Of a stretch of DNA of 64,000 bases, positions 37,401 to 51,801 are shown one piece after another. Position 1 is the stretch's first letter. Each line of letters starts with the position of its first letter. Origin of the DNA: Marchantia polymorpha subsp. ruderalis (lineage: Eukaryota; Streptophyta; Marchantiopsida; Marchantiales; Marchantiaceae); the NCBI GenBank assembly GCA_037833965.1, contig AP031354.1:8658001-8722000 (forward strand), in the 5' to 3' direction. Under the pieces are notes generated by a model that made no database searches, was not told where the DNA came from, and saw only the letters and a list, made by a program, of their open reading frames with translations. The position numbers and the translations under genes were made by a program.

Positions 37401-39400
37401 CATGGAGGGATGGGCTGCTCTGATTCGAATAAATGCATCCCTCTTGAAAATAGTACAAACATAAGATCCCAGTGTTTTACCGTGGGGAGAGAAGCCTCCC
37501 TCATGTTCACAAGAGCGAGCCCCCGCAATGAATGATGCCCAATTTTACTTACAATTTAATTTTAATTTCCATGCGATTTTCTTCCGATTGCTTTCATTTT
37601 TACTTCTTGGACCAATAGCTAGCTGCTATCAGTAGCTGGAATGAGTGCGTTGCATGAGTCTGAAGCATCCGCTTTCTTTGGTAGTCAAGATTTCTGTCAC
37701 ATTACGTCTAAAGCGGGCTTGCTTGCCTTCTACCTGTAGTGCCAGCACAAGATGGTATCCAAATCTCGAAAGCTATTGGTTGGAGTAAGACCTGCATTGA
37801 AGAACTTGAGACGACGATGGTTTCCTCTTAGATCCAGCGAGAGTGTGGTCTCGCTGAATATGGTTTTGTCCGTTCTCGAGGAATCTCTACACCACAACTT
37901 TTGCGTTCGGAAAGGCGAAAAGGAATGTAGTAATTCTCTCTCTCATCTCGACTAGTGAAAGCTTGTATTGCATGTGCAGAGTTCAGGTTGTGTAATAAAT
38001 CGGTCCATTTATACCTGTAAATAAAATAACGGGATTTCAGAACTGTCATGCAGAAAGAGCGGTTACACTATCAAGTGTTCCCTTTTTTCGCATCATGCGG
38101 ACAAATACCACACAAAGTATGCAAGATGTGCATATGCTACAGACGTCGTAGGGTTCAAGGTTGTTCTGTGACTGGCACGGATCCCCCGCAGAAACAGGTT
38201 TTTGCTGTTTTTGCTTGGGGCGACCAGCGTTCACGCTAAAGATGTCGTGGAGTCCAAGGGACTCATGTAAGAATTAAGACAGCTATTTTGCCGATTCAAT
38301 CCGTATCATTATGAGAAGCGAAGGAAAATTGTCGTTCCTGGTTCGAACTTGTCGTATTGCTCGCGTCTTGGAGATAAAACCTCCTCGCATAATCTTTGCG
38401 TCGCTTCTTACTCGTGGGATGGAACTCTAATCCCGCGATGGGGAAAGATACCTGTTACTATATTGGTGCAGATCTAAACAAGAAAAACTACTGTTCTGTT
38501 TGCCCATGTGGTGAACTCGAGAAAGACAAGGCGAAGGACCCACCCCGTCGATGGATGCACTGCTTCGTCATTCGGGTGAAAAGATATTCTAATCTATCCA
38601 TTAGAGGGCGACGCCCAGTGGTAGCGCCTCGACACGTTTAGCGAAGACGAGAAATTAACATTCTAATTGCAGGTATGGTTTTGTTGCGATGCGCGAACTG
38701 TCTGGATGGAAACTGTGCACAAGTGCTGCGATCTTCTCCAACTTCCACAAGCGTCCACGAGTCCTTCCCGTACAGGAAGCACGAAATTAGGGAGCGAACA
38801 GCCGCAGGCCGAGAGCTCTCACAGAAACGCAGCAATCGCACGCAATGGTCTTCCGTTGACAAACGTTTCTATCCTCTAGAGCCTACCGTCTCGGTTTCCA
38901 GCTCCTCCTCGAAGACAATAGTTTTTTTCAACTGTACGAGGGCCACGGGTTGCCAAAGGGTTTCGGTATTATTCGGCTGTACAATCTTGTTTTTTTCTTC
39001 TCCGCCATCAATCTCAGCGCAGAGCTCGAATCGACAAAGGTGGCCAGCTTGCTAAATGGCCCCGATTTCTAAGTCAAAGATCCGGTGAAGTTCGAGGGCG
39101 AATACCGCAACACGCTACCACGTACACACTGGAACAGCGGAAGATGGTCGACAATTTCCTTTTAGAGTTTTCTTGAATTACTTTACGCTGATTTTTGCTG
39201 TCCAGGTGAACGGAAGAATGTCTGGATATCGGCCAAACTTAGATATTTTTTCACGATTTTTACCGAGACGAAACATAGCGGCGAATGCACGAACGAACTC
39301 TGAGGACCTCGCACCGACGATTTGTTCCAATCAATAGGTGGTGGTGACGTCGCACCTGGCTCTCTCGATCTTGTCGATCTAGGCTCAAGAGAGTAGGCTC
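31401..39400. other. Gene-poor stretch with AT-rich core and simple repeats
   Basis: No recognisable gene on either strand. About 32.4-35.5 kb is AT-rich (with near-homopolymer runs at 33.2-33.65 kb and a TA repeat at 35424-35449). Simple repeats include CTTAC units at 36542-36560 and CCAT units at 36772-36793. The longest open frame (36474-37097, plus) spans these simple repeats and has no protein-like pattern. A two-level hairpin is at 33053-33111. Confidence 0.5.
33053..33111. repeat. Nested hairpin
   Basis: Outer arms CACAATCTACAA (33053-33064) and TTGTAGATTGTG (33100-33111) pair perfectly. Inside them GATTCTT (33077-33083) and AAGAATC (33087-33093) form a second perfect stem. This is a compact 59-base foldback in AT-rich DNA. 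Confidence 0.8.
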
Positions 39401-39454
39401 GAGGGTGAATGACAACATTGTCGCCTAGGAAGGCTTAGATATGATCGAAAAGGG

Positions 39455-40010
39455 GAAGTGTCACATGCTTCGCCCTCCTCTAACTGCCGGGCCTCAAGTT
39501 CTCCGTTCAATGCTTTGACTCCAAGGAATAGACACTCGAGGCCCTAGTCAAACTGATAAGAGTTGTGTGAGTGTATGAGAGGTGAGGTTTCTGTGGAGAG
39601 TCTTCTGTTTCTCGCAGAAGTGGTTAAGAGCAAGCCCGGAGAGCGTGAGAGGATGAACCTCATGAATACGCACCGATGTTCTTTCCACTTCACGGATGGT
39701 GGTTTTCGCTCCTTGCTGTCGTGACTCCTGATCCTGTCATCTTCAGGCACACCTAGTGAGCTCGGGGGCAAGTCACAATATTCGGACGATGGAAGTTTCA
39801 GGAACGACCACAAGACAAGTGCCACATGCTTCTCTTTTGCCTTGATCCAACTGCTGGCCTTCGAGCTGTCTGTTCAATGCATTGACCGGATCAATGAGCG
39901 CTTCTACGTGCAGCACCCTAGTCAAATCGATAAGAGTTGTGTGAGTGTATATGAGGCGAGGCTTCTGTGGAGAATCTTCGGGTTTCAACATTAAGTGGTT
40001 GAGTGAAAGC
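39455..40010. repeat. Diverged direct duplication (about 190 bp, offset about 370 bp)
   Basis: Segments at about 39455-39650 and 39820-40010 share blocks such as CCCTAGTCAAA, GATAAGAGTTGTGTGAGTG, TTCTGTGGAGA and CACATGCTTC in the same order and spacing. Identity is roughly 70-80% by eye. Frames on the minus strand run through both copies but are not recognisable. Confidence 0.7.
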
Positions 40011-41403
40011 CTGCGGTTGAGTGATATCCACTGGAAAGAGGAAATATTCTCCCTGTTCTTACTCACACTTTCTACTGCCACATACTCTCAGAAAAGCCAA
40101 TCTCGTTTCAGTCGGCTCTCGCATACACCTACCACATGTTTGTGTTATCCTCCGATATTCATACTATTTGTAGCCTGGATAAAACATGCCCGTCCAAAAG
40201 GAATCAAGGTTCCAATCCAGGCGAGATTGGGTTAGGTCGAATGGATACGGTAGATACCAAGATTCTCGAATGCATGAATCTCGTAACAAAGTTCGAAGCT
40301 TTTTCTGCTGCTAGGCCTGGGAAAGGTCGCCCGTCATCTATGCCCAAGTTTTCGCTCAGCGGCCATCAGCAGTAGATTTCGGCTGTCCATGTTTCACTTC
40401 TGCAACTTAGTCCTCCGAAACTAATCGTTTCCTTATGTGTAATCCTTCGAGGACGCCATACGAGCATCGAGAACCCCCCAAAACGCAAAGAATCGAGAGC
40501 TTTATTGTCAAGTTTCGTCATCTCAAGAGCACCTACCGACCAGGATTGAAAGAACAACGTCGAACTCCGTGACATTCCTGATTCTCATGCATCACTTATC
40601 TAATCGTGATTTTCTTTTTTCTAGATGATTCTTTGCCTTTTCAATAATCATTGGCAGGTTCTTCGGAGTTTTACATGGGACCCCATATGTTAGAAAGGAT
40701 AAGGAACGTAGAAGGCATGCCGTGTCACTGGTGCGATGGTAGACACAAACTCTTCCAAAGTAAAACATGGAGAAATGTAAGAAATCAATGAATATGGACG
40801 ATGAAAAAATTATTCTTGTGTGCCCATGTCAGGTTGTTAGGGAACTTTTGAAGTTCTAAGAAGTTCTTGCATCCTCAAATAATTCGAAGCATTGACGGGA
40901 ACTTTTGTACTCCCACCAATAAAAACATGTGACGGGCGAATCAAGGATTATATCCCGCATTCTCGTGGTTTCCATCCTCCTTGCTCACAAGAATCTCAAC
41001 CCGCATAGCGACACCTACTGAAATCAGGTTCAAGTACCAGAAACTCCAAAGGTGCGATGTACTTCTGAACCTTCGGATGTGCATTTAGACCGTACAATGC
41101 ATCTTTTGAATGTCAATGAGGCAGGACTTGCGACCTTAACTTGTAGGAAAAGCGTCCGAAGTCGATTCAAGTCCACAAGCTTTGGGTCGTTCGTGAACCC
41201 GATCACAATTCCGTGTGCACACCTGGTGATGGTCAAAAGAAAGAAAGGAGGCAAGAGCTAATCAGCAAAGACCTCTATGAAGTAGCCACCACTCCTAGTG
41301 AATGGTGAGGACTTGTGATTGTAGGTGTACGAGTAACCTTTTTCCAGTAGGTTTTCTTCCGTCTTGTTCGTTCTGGATAGTGGTCACAAATCGTCGGAGG
41401 AAA

Positions 41404-41694
41404 ATGAATGTTCTGTATAGAGTCGTGTCGAAGACTCTATCCACCGATGAATATGGTTCATACAAACGAAAGTATTCAAATCAATCGATCCTCTCTTTGA
41501 TCTCGAGAAATGTTCATGCAATCGACCACTTGAAGGAAAATTATGAAGAGCTTTGTGTTGATGGTTTTCAAGTCACGCCTTTCACTGACAATGTGCAGGC
41601 ATGCGTGATCGGAATCTTCGAATGGTGCAAGTTTGATCTATTTGATCAGCTTCTAGAAGAGAAACATCATTTTCTGGGTGTGCACTGTGCGTGA
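41404..41694 (+). CDS. Unrecognised 96-residue open frame
   Basis: ATG at 41404, stop at 41692-41694. The peptide has balanced composition with helical, charged stretches (AIDHLKENYEELCVDGF, CKFDLFDQLLEEKHHF), more protein-like than the other frames nearby. No family is recognised, and no intron or promoter signal supports it. It may be a decayed exon. Confidence 0.2.
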   Translation: MNVLYRVVSKTLSTDEYGSYKRKYSNQSILSLISRNVHAIDHLKENYEELCVDGFQVTPFTDNVQACVIGIFEWCKFDLFDQLLEEKHHFLGVHCA

Positions 41695-44600
41695 GCAATG
41701 CACTCCCAACGGCACTTCAAGAAAGTGAAGGAAAGAAAAGTAAAAGAGACACAGTAGAAAGAAGTGCTAGACCAATCTTAGGTCAAATCAAGTACCTATC
41801 CATTCCGAGGAGGAGATGATGGTGCACGTTGCCACACCTCCTACAGCATATGAGCATTCCTTTATGATCAGATGCGAAACCTACAGAGGAGATGAAGAAC
41901 GAGTCGAGAAATATACGGAAAAGGTCGTAACGAAACTCGAGTGGCACCCTAGATCTTGTTCCAAACATCCAATGAGCATGGGCGCGGGAGGAGGATGCAC
42001 ATCCTACGAGCATTTGATCTTTCGATGAGACATTTATGGCAAGAGGGAATCGTGGGGTATAGGGCACCGAGAGAGAAGAGTCCACCTACAATGCTACATC
42101 AGGAGGAGGGTGGCCAAGGGTCATAATTTCATATGGCTGAGAGAGAAAGAGAGAGAGACTGCGAGAGGGAGGGGGAGGTCTGGTATTGCAATCATAAGTA
42201 CAAGAGGACAGATAACTGACTTCACTGACCGCCCTCGAAAGGCTCCATGCAGATCATTTCCATGCACCTTCATTCATTCGTCCACCATTCCGTCCGCCTT
42301 CTTCCTCGCCCTTTCTTCTCCTTGTGCGTCGAGCACCACCCGCGGTACCTCCCAACCTGCTCCGTTACAAGATCGAGGGCAGAACAATCACGGAATTCTA
42401 ATGCAGCTGCGAGTCACAACTATATGTTGGTAGAGATGATCTGAGACTGTTTGCGTGCAGTTTATGAACTTCAGAAATTAATTGAGGCCCGAGGAATTTC
42501 GTCTCGTGCAGGCAGCATTAGTCCAGTCTGTCTTACTGGTGTGTAATGACTGTGTGATCATGAATGACGTGGATCTGTCGATTGCTGAAATCTTTATATT
42601 GGAAAGTCCAACCTTTTGAGTCACTTCATCGAAGTCATTTTCGTTGCTTTCAACTATTTCGCCCTTTTTCACGTCCACGTTGGTTGCTGTTCACAGCCAT
42701 CTGTGTAGATCCCAGTGACCTAATTTGGTCTATTTTATCCGCTGCAAAGCCCCGACAAGTGCAACATTTTCACGCTTAAATTTGGAATCAACATTCAATT
42801 CCTCTTCTAAACCACGCTCTTCATATTCACATGATGTACATTAGGTGCCGTACTTGTCAATGCATCTCGTGGAAGTGACAAATTTATGCCTTCGTAAGCC
42901 TGAAGGCCTCAAATCGAGAATAGGAGTGTGCACCATCGTGTCGATGTAAGGTCACCTAAAGCTTCTTGCACAGCAGCCAAGACGGTCCTGGGGTTGGCTT
43001 GCCCAGCGGATCCACAGCGCTGCTACATGTTGTTGTACCCTTCTAGTTTTTTTTTGTGCAAGTATCATAGTAGCGGTAAATAATTTTCTCACCACAATGT
43101 GGCGAAGACCGATACGGGTATTCGAAAATGTCCTTGAACAATATACTCCGGTATCTTCATCCTACTTGGTGATGTCGGAGTTGGGACACTTTCTATTATG
43201 AGTCGCTTTCGCCCCATGAGTCGCTTTGACTGACATTTCTGCTCGTATCAATATATTCTGTCATAGTTCACTCTCCTGGCTTGTCCCAGATTACTGCCAC
43301 CAGCTTATTCTTTTCAGAATTACAGGTTTTTCTATTCCAACCGGTATTTGACAGTTGGAGACATACTTTCCTCCTGCCATTAAAAGCGAAAGTGGTTCAT
43401 TTAATAATGAAATGTGGTTGGTCTTGACATATGCTTTTGATATGCAATTAATTCTTATCTTGCATATATCGAATTGTGCTTTCATGTTTAATAATTTCAT
43501 GTGCATTTAATTCTTATGCAGTTTTGTGGGTCGTTGTATCGAAATTACATCAAAGCGAATAAATTGATGGAAACAGTACAAGTCTTGAAAGTAAACGACA
43601 TATGAAAACAGCAGTGGATCAGAGAGAATCTCTTACAAACTTGGTGGGGGCGGGGCAAGACTTTAATGAACGGTCGAGCTCCTCCTGTTTACTTATTTTC
43701 ATTTCGCATTTTTTCCAAAAAAAAACGATTTTCCGCATGTGGAATCCCACACAAAAGATGTCTCTTCATGATAACGCTTTCTCAAAAAAAACGTATGTTC
43801 TTTTTATTTACTTTTTGTGTTTAATGTTAAATATTATGTTCAAAAGTAGTTAAAGGGAAAGGGAATAAAAGAAGAAGATAAATCATTGGATATTTTTCAA
43901 TTTGCAAGAAAACTTTCATTTCTCGGAAAACCTCTCAAAGAACTCCGAGCCCAGGTTTTCTTTTGAAGTAGAAACTACGAGAATATGGGGACCTAAGAAA
44001 CCATAGTTTTCACTTCCAAACTTCTACGCGTACATCCCATAAAGTTCAGGCTTGCGATGATTTCACATAATAGACACGGGCACTCTGAAAAGGAAAGATG
44101 TAATTTATACTGGTTGCAGAGAAAAAGAGGATATGGTTTGTGTTCAAACATTTTTTCCCAATTACATTAAAGCGTAAATGTGTCATCTGCAAATATCTTT
44201 CATACGACGTCTTAGTAACTCAATTGGGATTTACCACGAAAAGCTAAAAGATAAAATATCCCAAAAGGGAATGAATTTTACTCATCAGAAGGAGACTGTC
44301 ATAGACTGAACGCCATCGAACTTGATCCCTGCGCCTTGCTTGAGTAATTTGAAGAGCTTTAGTATAGGTAGAACAGATATAGAATATGAAGGAAACTATA
44401 ATTTATTACGGAAGGTAATGAGTTAAAGCTTCATACGGATTATTCTTCCTAAACTGTATGATGAGGTACAAAGACTGATGCAAAAGTGATTGGAAGATTA
44501 TCGCAATTCATTATCTCGGTCTTAATCTGTTTATGATATCAAGGGAGTGAATTAGTGTGATTTCATATTGAGATGTGAAGGAAAAGTTGAGATGTTTATT

Positions 44601-44899
44601 AATGGTACTTAATGGTAAAGTTGGGATCTGAACTACTGTGGCTATTGAGTCTTAAACTCCATTAATCTTGACACTCCAGTTAGTGTTAAGTACCAGAAAT
44701 TATTGTTACACTAAAATATCTCCAGGAACAGTGTTTCCTTAAATATTTTCAGTTCCTCACAGGAATAGTGTGAGTGGCATTTATTCCACAGCGCATTGTA
44801 AAGTGTGCTACTTCTATACGCTTAAGATCCTCCCTCAACGAAAGTCTGTTTTTATCGACACAACCTGGTATAAGAAAAAGACCACATAAAAGGGAGAAA

Positions 44900-46740
44900 A
44901 AATAATCATAAATCAAGCTGAAATGTCCTATATACTGATTTCGAGATTCGACATCGTAGCCCAAAACGAGATGGTGCCTCATGAGGTGAGCCCATTGTCA
45001 TTTCCCTCTACTCATGCACACTGCGTTGAGTTCTTCCCTTTCTGTATAAATTCCAGTAAAAGGTTTCCCTAACTTTTTACCGTCCATGGATATCTTGCTC
45101 TTCCCAAGCTTTGTCGCTGTCAGTTATGACATCTGATTTGTCTCAAGCTTTCAACTTTTCATGCCCACACTGGTCGAAGTCAGAGCACTACTGAAGCTGC
45201 AACCCAGTTCAAAGGCAACCGAGGACCGTCTGACAAGATCTGACACTCCTGCAAGAAGAGAAGGAACTTTCTACTGCCAACAGATACGCTCGCATCACAG
45301 AGCTTGTACATCTGATCGAGGTGAACTGACTCTGAACATTCACACTGCGGATAACATTTCTGGCATGTCAATGCAATAACTTCAGGGGACGTGTACAGAC
45401 ACCGCCAAGAACTGACACGTATCGTCCTATCCTATCTGATTCCTATCGACGCCTCTGTTGAATTTGTTGATTAAATTGCTCCACATGTAGGTTCGTGGTC
45501 ATGTCGGTGACTTTCCACATTGGACATGTTCTCTAGCTGTCAGCATTCTTCGAGCTCGCTTGCGCCTTTGAGTGCTACGAGTGCAGTATTTTATCACACG
45601 CATCGTGGTCAGTGACTGCAATTCTTTCTCAAAAAGTTTTCACACAAACGTCACAGCATGCGTTAGAGAGTCGAAAGTTGGCCATGTGGATTGAAATTGA
45701 AGTGCTTGCCATTTCAAGATTCTGAATGTTGCTGTATAACATGCTTCCGACAGTTCCGTCCTTCGCCTACTAATAGACCTGGTCCTGAGAAAGGCCGGCT
45801 CCTGTCATGTCAAGTCGTTCAAATTTGGACAAATTGCATCACTGATAGTCATCTGATCCCTGCGTATTACTGTACCGCCTGTGTTACTCTCTTACATTTC
45901 AGGCGACCGTGCACGTCCCTGTGCAGCTCCTTCCCTTCACACCCTCGACTGAGAGGTTTCAGCTTGTAGACTGGTTCGTGTACGAGTGCAAAACAAGTAG
46001 CTCCAACAATGTGGGTGAACAATGTCAGTCATCCTCGTCTATCGGTTTATCACCATCCAGCAAGCTGGCACTTCACCGTCTCATGAAACGAATATTTAAC
46101 TCAGGAGTTCCGCATGAGGAGAGCCTGGCTCGGGACGGCACAAGCATGTTCACAGGCACTCTTTGGAAATACAAATCATACTCATATAGGCCTATTCCAC
46201 AATGACGACAAAAAAACATATGCTTCAACGAATCTGATTCCATCCAAAACGTTTGTTTTGACCTGATACAAGATTCTTGAGGCCAGGTTTCACATTTCGT
46301 GGCGATTATTTTCTTTCCCCTAGGGCTTCCGTGTTCTAAATGATGCTGATTGACAGTTACCTGCCCACCTCGAAATGAAAAACTTTCAAGTATGCACAAG
46401 TTATATCTCAAGTACTGTTTTGATTGGAACACTACGTCCTCAGTTATGTCATCATCTGTGCATCGCCAGCTTCGCCTACATTAAGGAAGATTCAAGCAGA
46501 TCAAGCCATTGGGGCTGCGATGAGACAATTGGCCAAATTGCTAGCTCATACCAGGAGTCAGGCTGGAGATGAATCAGGGTGTACTGTGTGCCTGCTCGAT
46601 GCTGGACACGATCCACTTCTCTGTACGAGAATATTTAGCATGATTCTCAATTCGATACTGGAAGTCCCCGGAGAAGGTGAAGTTTCACAGGAGCGGCAGA
46701 GGCCGCAGAACATCCGGGAGGAGCATCAAACATGATAACC
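44900..46740 (+). other. Possible unrecognised or decayed multi-exon gene
   Basis: Three plus-strand stretches look exon-like. About 45263-45325 encodes EKELSTANRYARITELVHLIE with an AAG acceptor and a GTGAAC donor. About 45903-46155 follows a good acceptor (TTACATTTCAG) and encodes TERFQLVDWFVYECK and KLALHRLMKRIFNSG. About 46459-46578 encodes KIQADQAIGAAMRQLAKLL. They do not join into one clear frame and I know no matching family. This is a lead, not a gene model. Confidence 0.2.
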
Positions 46741-48130
46741 CTACACATGAGTGCTCTCTCCATTCATATTTCCGATGGATTACCCTACTCTATAATCAGC
46801 ATACGCCGAAAATATTGTTGATTTTCAGGAACTTATCATCCCACATACATAATACATACTTGCAAAGAAGTAGCTAGTGTGAAACACATATCGTGCATGC
46901 GTATATCAATCCGGAGCTCAACAATATCCCTGCCTCTGTACAACGCGTTTGCCAAAGTTCAGCTTGCTAACCTCTTCTAGACATGCTCTTCGCGAGTTAT
47001 GCAGAGTAGGTCGTCCATTTCGCACGTGTCCTGTTGTGCAAACGTCGCGGTGCAGCTGCATCACTGTAACAATTACAGTCCTTGCTCGAGTGCTTTTGGT
47101 CATTTTCAAATCTCGACGGCTTTAACCCAAAACTTCCATATCCCGGCTGGTTAAGTGCATCACTTTCTTGCTTTCTTGAATCTCGATGTCCTGTCCCAGT
47201 ACATCTTTCGATCCGTGGAAGTTAATTGTAAACAAAGTTAGTGATTTTTAGGGGCCATGTTCGATTTTTCATCTCAAAAGTGTGTCAGTTTTTCATGTGA
47301 AGTACAAAAACAAATAAAGTGTTCGCAAGCCAAATCTACTATCGATGTCCCATAAATAGGCAGACTAGGAGCACAGGCATTGAAATTCTAGATTTGTATA
47401 TCAGAAAGTGCAACTGGCTCTTAGAAGTCCATGTCTTGTCCACCCACAATCTCAAGGGCCGCAAACTGCCATAGGAACCATGACTTCAATTGTTACAAAG
47501 ACTTCAACCCATGACAAACACATGGCTTTTGCATCACCTTCTAAATACCAAGAAGTTTGAGGACAAGAATGTGAACGAAGCAGCGACTGTCATTCTGCAC
47601 TACCCGAGTTGCGCACGCTGAACTTGAATTGCCGATACGAAAGAATTCTTACACTTGGAGCGATGAATAAATCCACCAGACATGCAGCTCAGATAATAAT
47701 CAAACAAAATGGAAATTGCTCTTTGCGAGCGTTTCGGTGAAGGATACCCACCGAGATTTGTTATCGGAACGTCTGTTCGATTAAAACCAGTGAAGTTTCG
47801 CATGTTGGGTTCCGTGGAGAGGCCATACGAGTTATGGCCATTCGCAATTGCAATCGCGGGAAGAATAGATGGAGTGGAAGTACAGAAATCCCCCACTCCT
47901 TCGAGCATGCAACGATGCGTAGACATGCGAAAATTGTTGACAGTGACAGCGAGCCAAGGCATGCAAACCTCACGGGACGCGAATCAGGAAGGCCAGTTCT
48001 GTCGATGATTTCTGTACTGTTCGAAAAGAGAACAAGTGGACGTGAATTGCCAAGATAATGTGTGGGTGCCACATGGATATTGAGGGCGATGGGAAGACAT
48101 CATCAATAGGAACCAAATCCAAGGTACGAT

Positions 48131-51100
48131 ATTACACCATTTTATTTTAATTTTTCCTGGGGATTATATTTTTATCCCGCATTGGAGCCGCGGCGTCATA
48201 TCATTTTGAAATGTCTAATGGAAATAAAGGGAAACCGTTTAAAATGAAAACTGTTCTGTTTTCTAAATAGATATTTCTCATTCTTATTATCATAAGTCCG
48301 AACTTCATCTTGCTGGTTTTTATTTTTTAATCATATTGACGGGGTCTTTCCATCCTTTTTGCTATACATGTTTTACTTCGTCGATAATGGGTCAAATACT
48401 TATTCATTTACTTACATTGCACTCCATGCTATCATTCTATTCCACGTGACTCTTCTAACCTAAGGCTAGCTGCAATGCTGAAACATATCATATTTTGAAT
48501 ATTGATACCACAATATATTTGATTGTTACAGTAGTTCATATTTGTAATAAGTATTTGTGAAATATTCATGTTGAATAATATTTTCATTTTTATAAACACA
48601 AATATATGTTTAAAGTATTACGATTTATTAGAAATGAATGATGTAATTTTATCTCTTTGTATTTGTTGATGATATCTATTTAAGGTACAATTGAAATATT
48701 CTATATATTTTTCACATTCAAAATTATATTTCATCTTTGAATAAGTTATTTTTTAATTTAATTAGGAAAGGAGATAAATATTTTATGATTTTGGAAGCAT
48801 ATATTAAATTAACAAGTACATATTTGTGCATGTATAGGTAGCAAAATGCGAACAACATTGATTGTTACCAAGAAAATAAGAAAGTGTAAATAATATGAGG
48901 TTAAAGAAAGTGAATAAATAGACATAAGGTTAGCAATGCAAGTAGTTTGCCTGAGTAGTGCGCTTATCACGAAATAAAAAAAAATCCTGAGAGAAAAAAT
49001 TTATGATAAAGTACATCAATGACTTTGAATCAATTATTTGTCAATTGGTAGTATAGCTTGTTTATGATAAATTCTTTTTTAACGATTAAAGTATTAATTA
49101 TTTTAAAGAAATCAAGAATAAGAATTTAGTTGTGTGAGTAGATTTATAAAAAGAAAATTGAGATCGTAATTGAATGTAAAATTATACTCAATGGTGAGAT
49201 GCAATCACGTCAGCAAAGTCAAAACGTTAATATTTGAGATACAATCAAGATTATATTGATTGAGAATATTTCATGATGATTATGATACCAATTTGACATT
49301 CAGTGAGATTATTAACAAACATTTTCAATTGTGCATTCAATTAGAACTGAAATTTAATGAAATTTATGTAAAATATGAATCAACGTAGAAACTTCAAAAG
49401 AATACTATGCACAAGTTTGTTTAAGAGTACCTTGTAATAAATACTAAATTGTGAGTTATTATAGTTGTTTTTTATTTTTATACTAATCTTAGAAATTTCA
49501 AAGCTAGTTTGTAACTCAATTTTCTATTTCTTACATGTCAATAAAAATAAAAATATATGATTTATTTTGATATATTGTGATAAATGAAACTCATTAAGTT
49601 GAGTATCAGACATGCATTAGTATGAGATTACAATCCTAAAGAAGATGTCTACATAAACTTTTTGCATTATGGATTTCACATCCAGCAAAGAAATATGATA
49701 TAACAATAATACATCATTATACTATTTTGATATTTTTAGCAGGTAAAGTAAGATGAATATGATGGAACAAAAGTTTGATCACGTAAAAATAAAGTATAAA
49801 TGTAGTCAAAAGCATGCTAAGTCTCCACTCAGGAAAACTCATCACACAAAGGATATTGATTGAATTGATTATCAGTGCCCACAAATGCTTTTTGACTGAA
49901 AAAAAAATCTTGAAAATAATAATCCAAAATTTGGGCTTTTAGGAATAATAAGAAAAATCATAATTTGTTAAAATTGATATCTTTAAAAAATTGTGTATGT
50001 CTGAAATTTGAAATAGCTTCCAAAAAATCATTAAGTCATAGATCAAGCATGACCTGAAACTAAAATGATAAAAAAATTAAAACAATATCAGCTATGTTTA
50101 GGCCTGTTAATTTTTGCATAACAAAATAAAATAAAATATGTCTTATGGGTATTTTATAAAAATGAAGAAGTTGGAGGATGTGATGTAGTTATTCATGAAC
50201 AAAATTCTTTATATCTCAAAAAAATTCATAATCTTCTTTTCATATAACAAATATATGATTTCGAACTTCACATATGATATTATAGTTGAAAATAATTATC
50301 TGATGTTTAGTATTCTAATATTTTATAGCAGATTGTTATTTAGTGTATATTTACAAACTATGATGAAAATGAATGTAATACTAGATTATTTGATTTTTTG
50401 GAAGATTTTTTATCTAAATTAAAAAAAGTAACCATTCTTTAATATACTTTATTGGTTCTTCGCCATGATTTAATCAGTTGCAATGATTGTGTGTTGAATG
50501 TAGTACATCAAGTGAATTTTGCACTTTGAAACAAGATAATTAATATGTTTTGTAACATATATTATTATATTAACAAAAAATAATTTATATTTTAAAAAAT
50601 ATAAACAATACCGACAGATAATTTTTGAATATCATGTTCTTTTAAGATAAAATTATATATGTGTGTTTATTACATAGTATGTATATATTTTAATATGAAT
50701 AAAGTACATGCCGCACCCAATACTAAGATCATATGCGTGTGTTTTGCATAAAACAAATACAGATTTTATGTATTATAAGTTGAATTAAATCATTAAAAAA
50801 AATTTCTATTCATCCTGAAAAAATGCATACAACTTTTCTTTTCAAGATGAACACAAAGTTCTTTTGATGATTGAATTCATACTAGAAGCTAAAAAAGATC
50901 TAAGATATAAATTTTATATGAATTTATTTATTTTTGAAAAAAAATGAAATATTGTTTATCATTTATTATATAATATTAATTAATAATTTCACTGAATAAT
51001 GAAAATTTAGATGATGTATATAAAAAATACATGTATGTTGTATGATAACAATTTCAATTTAGACATGTTAAAAATTTATGTGGTTAAAAAAGTTTTTTTT

Positions 51101-51769
51101 AAAAATAATATAAATAAAAAAACAAAAAAGATATATATTAAAAATTACATTGAAATTTTTAATATGAAAAGAGATAAATTTTTTATTTTTTGTAACACTA
51201 ATATTTGTGATGACTTAGATTTATGTAAACATTAGTATCATCTTTTAATTGGTGCATAACATATATCAAAGGTTGATCTATAACTTAAAATTCCAATCAA
51301 GTTGCTATTAGTTTTAAAAGTTTATCTTTATTCTTTGAAATGATTAGAACTTAATACAAGACGATCTTAAATAATTAAATCATTTTTAATCACCGAAATG
51401 ATCAATCATTGGTTTTAAATAAACAGTAATGAAAAAATTGTTAATGAGATTGAAATTTTAACAATGAAAATATATTGACTTGTGGTTATTCATGTTGAAA
51501 ATACAAATTGTTGAAGCATTTAACAGAATAGCTTAAATTGCAAATTTTTTACATTAGTATATGAATATATTTGTGTAGTTCATGGAAATAACATTTTTTT
51601 GTGGATATGAATAAATACTTGAACATCATAGATTGATATCATTTATTTTTTTTGTAATCACCAATTTCAACTATATTTTTGATAAAAATAATTTAAACTG
51701 TTCATAAAATAAAATTTCTGAGAATAACATAAAAATTAAGAAATTCCTAGGTTGATTTTGATTTTGATT

Positions 51770-51801
<32 letters not shown>

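Larger units (their letters stand above)
40011..48130. other. Intergenic DNA, no recognised gene
   Basis: Apart from the two low-confidence leads at 41404-41694 and 44900-46740, nothing coding was recognised. A purine-rich GA tract lies at 42131-42165. Composition is mixed, near 42% GC by eye, turning AT-rich after about 48130. Confidence 0.5.

Noticed and set aside
38881..39170. Plus-strand stretch reading like a protein (LYEGHGLPKGFG, SAELESTKVASLL)
   Set aside because: It is interrupted by stops at both ends and within, has no splice signals and no family match, so it was judged chance.
41816..42028. 70-codon plus-strand frame after the 41404 frame
   Set aside because: Different frame, no plausible splice joining and no recognised motif.
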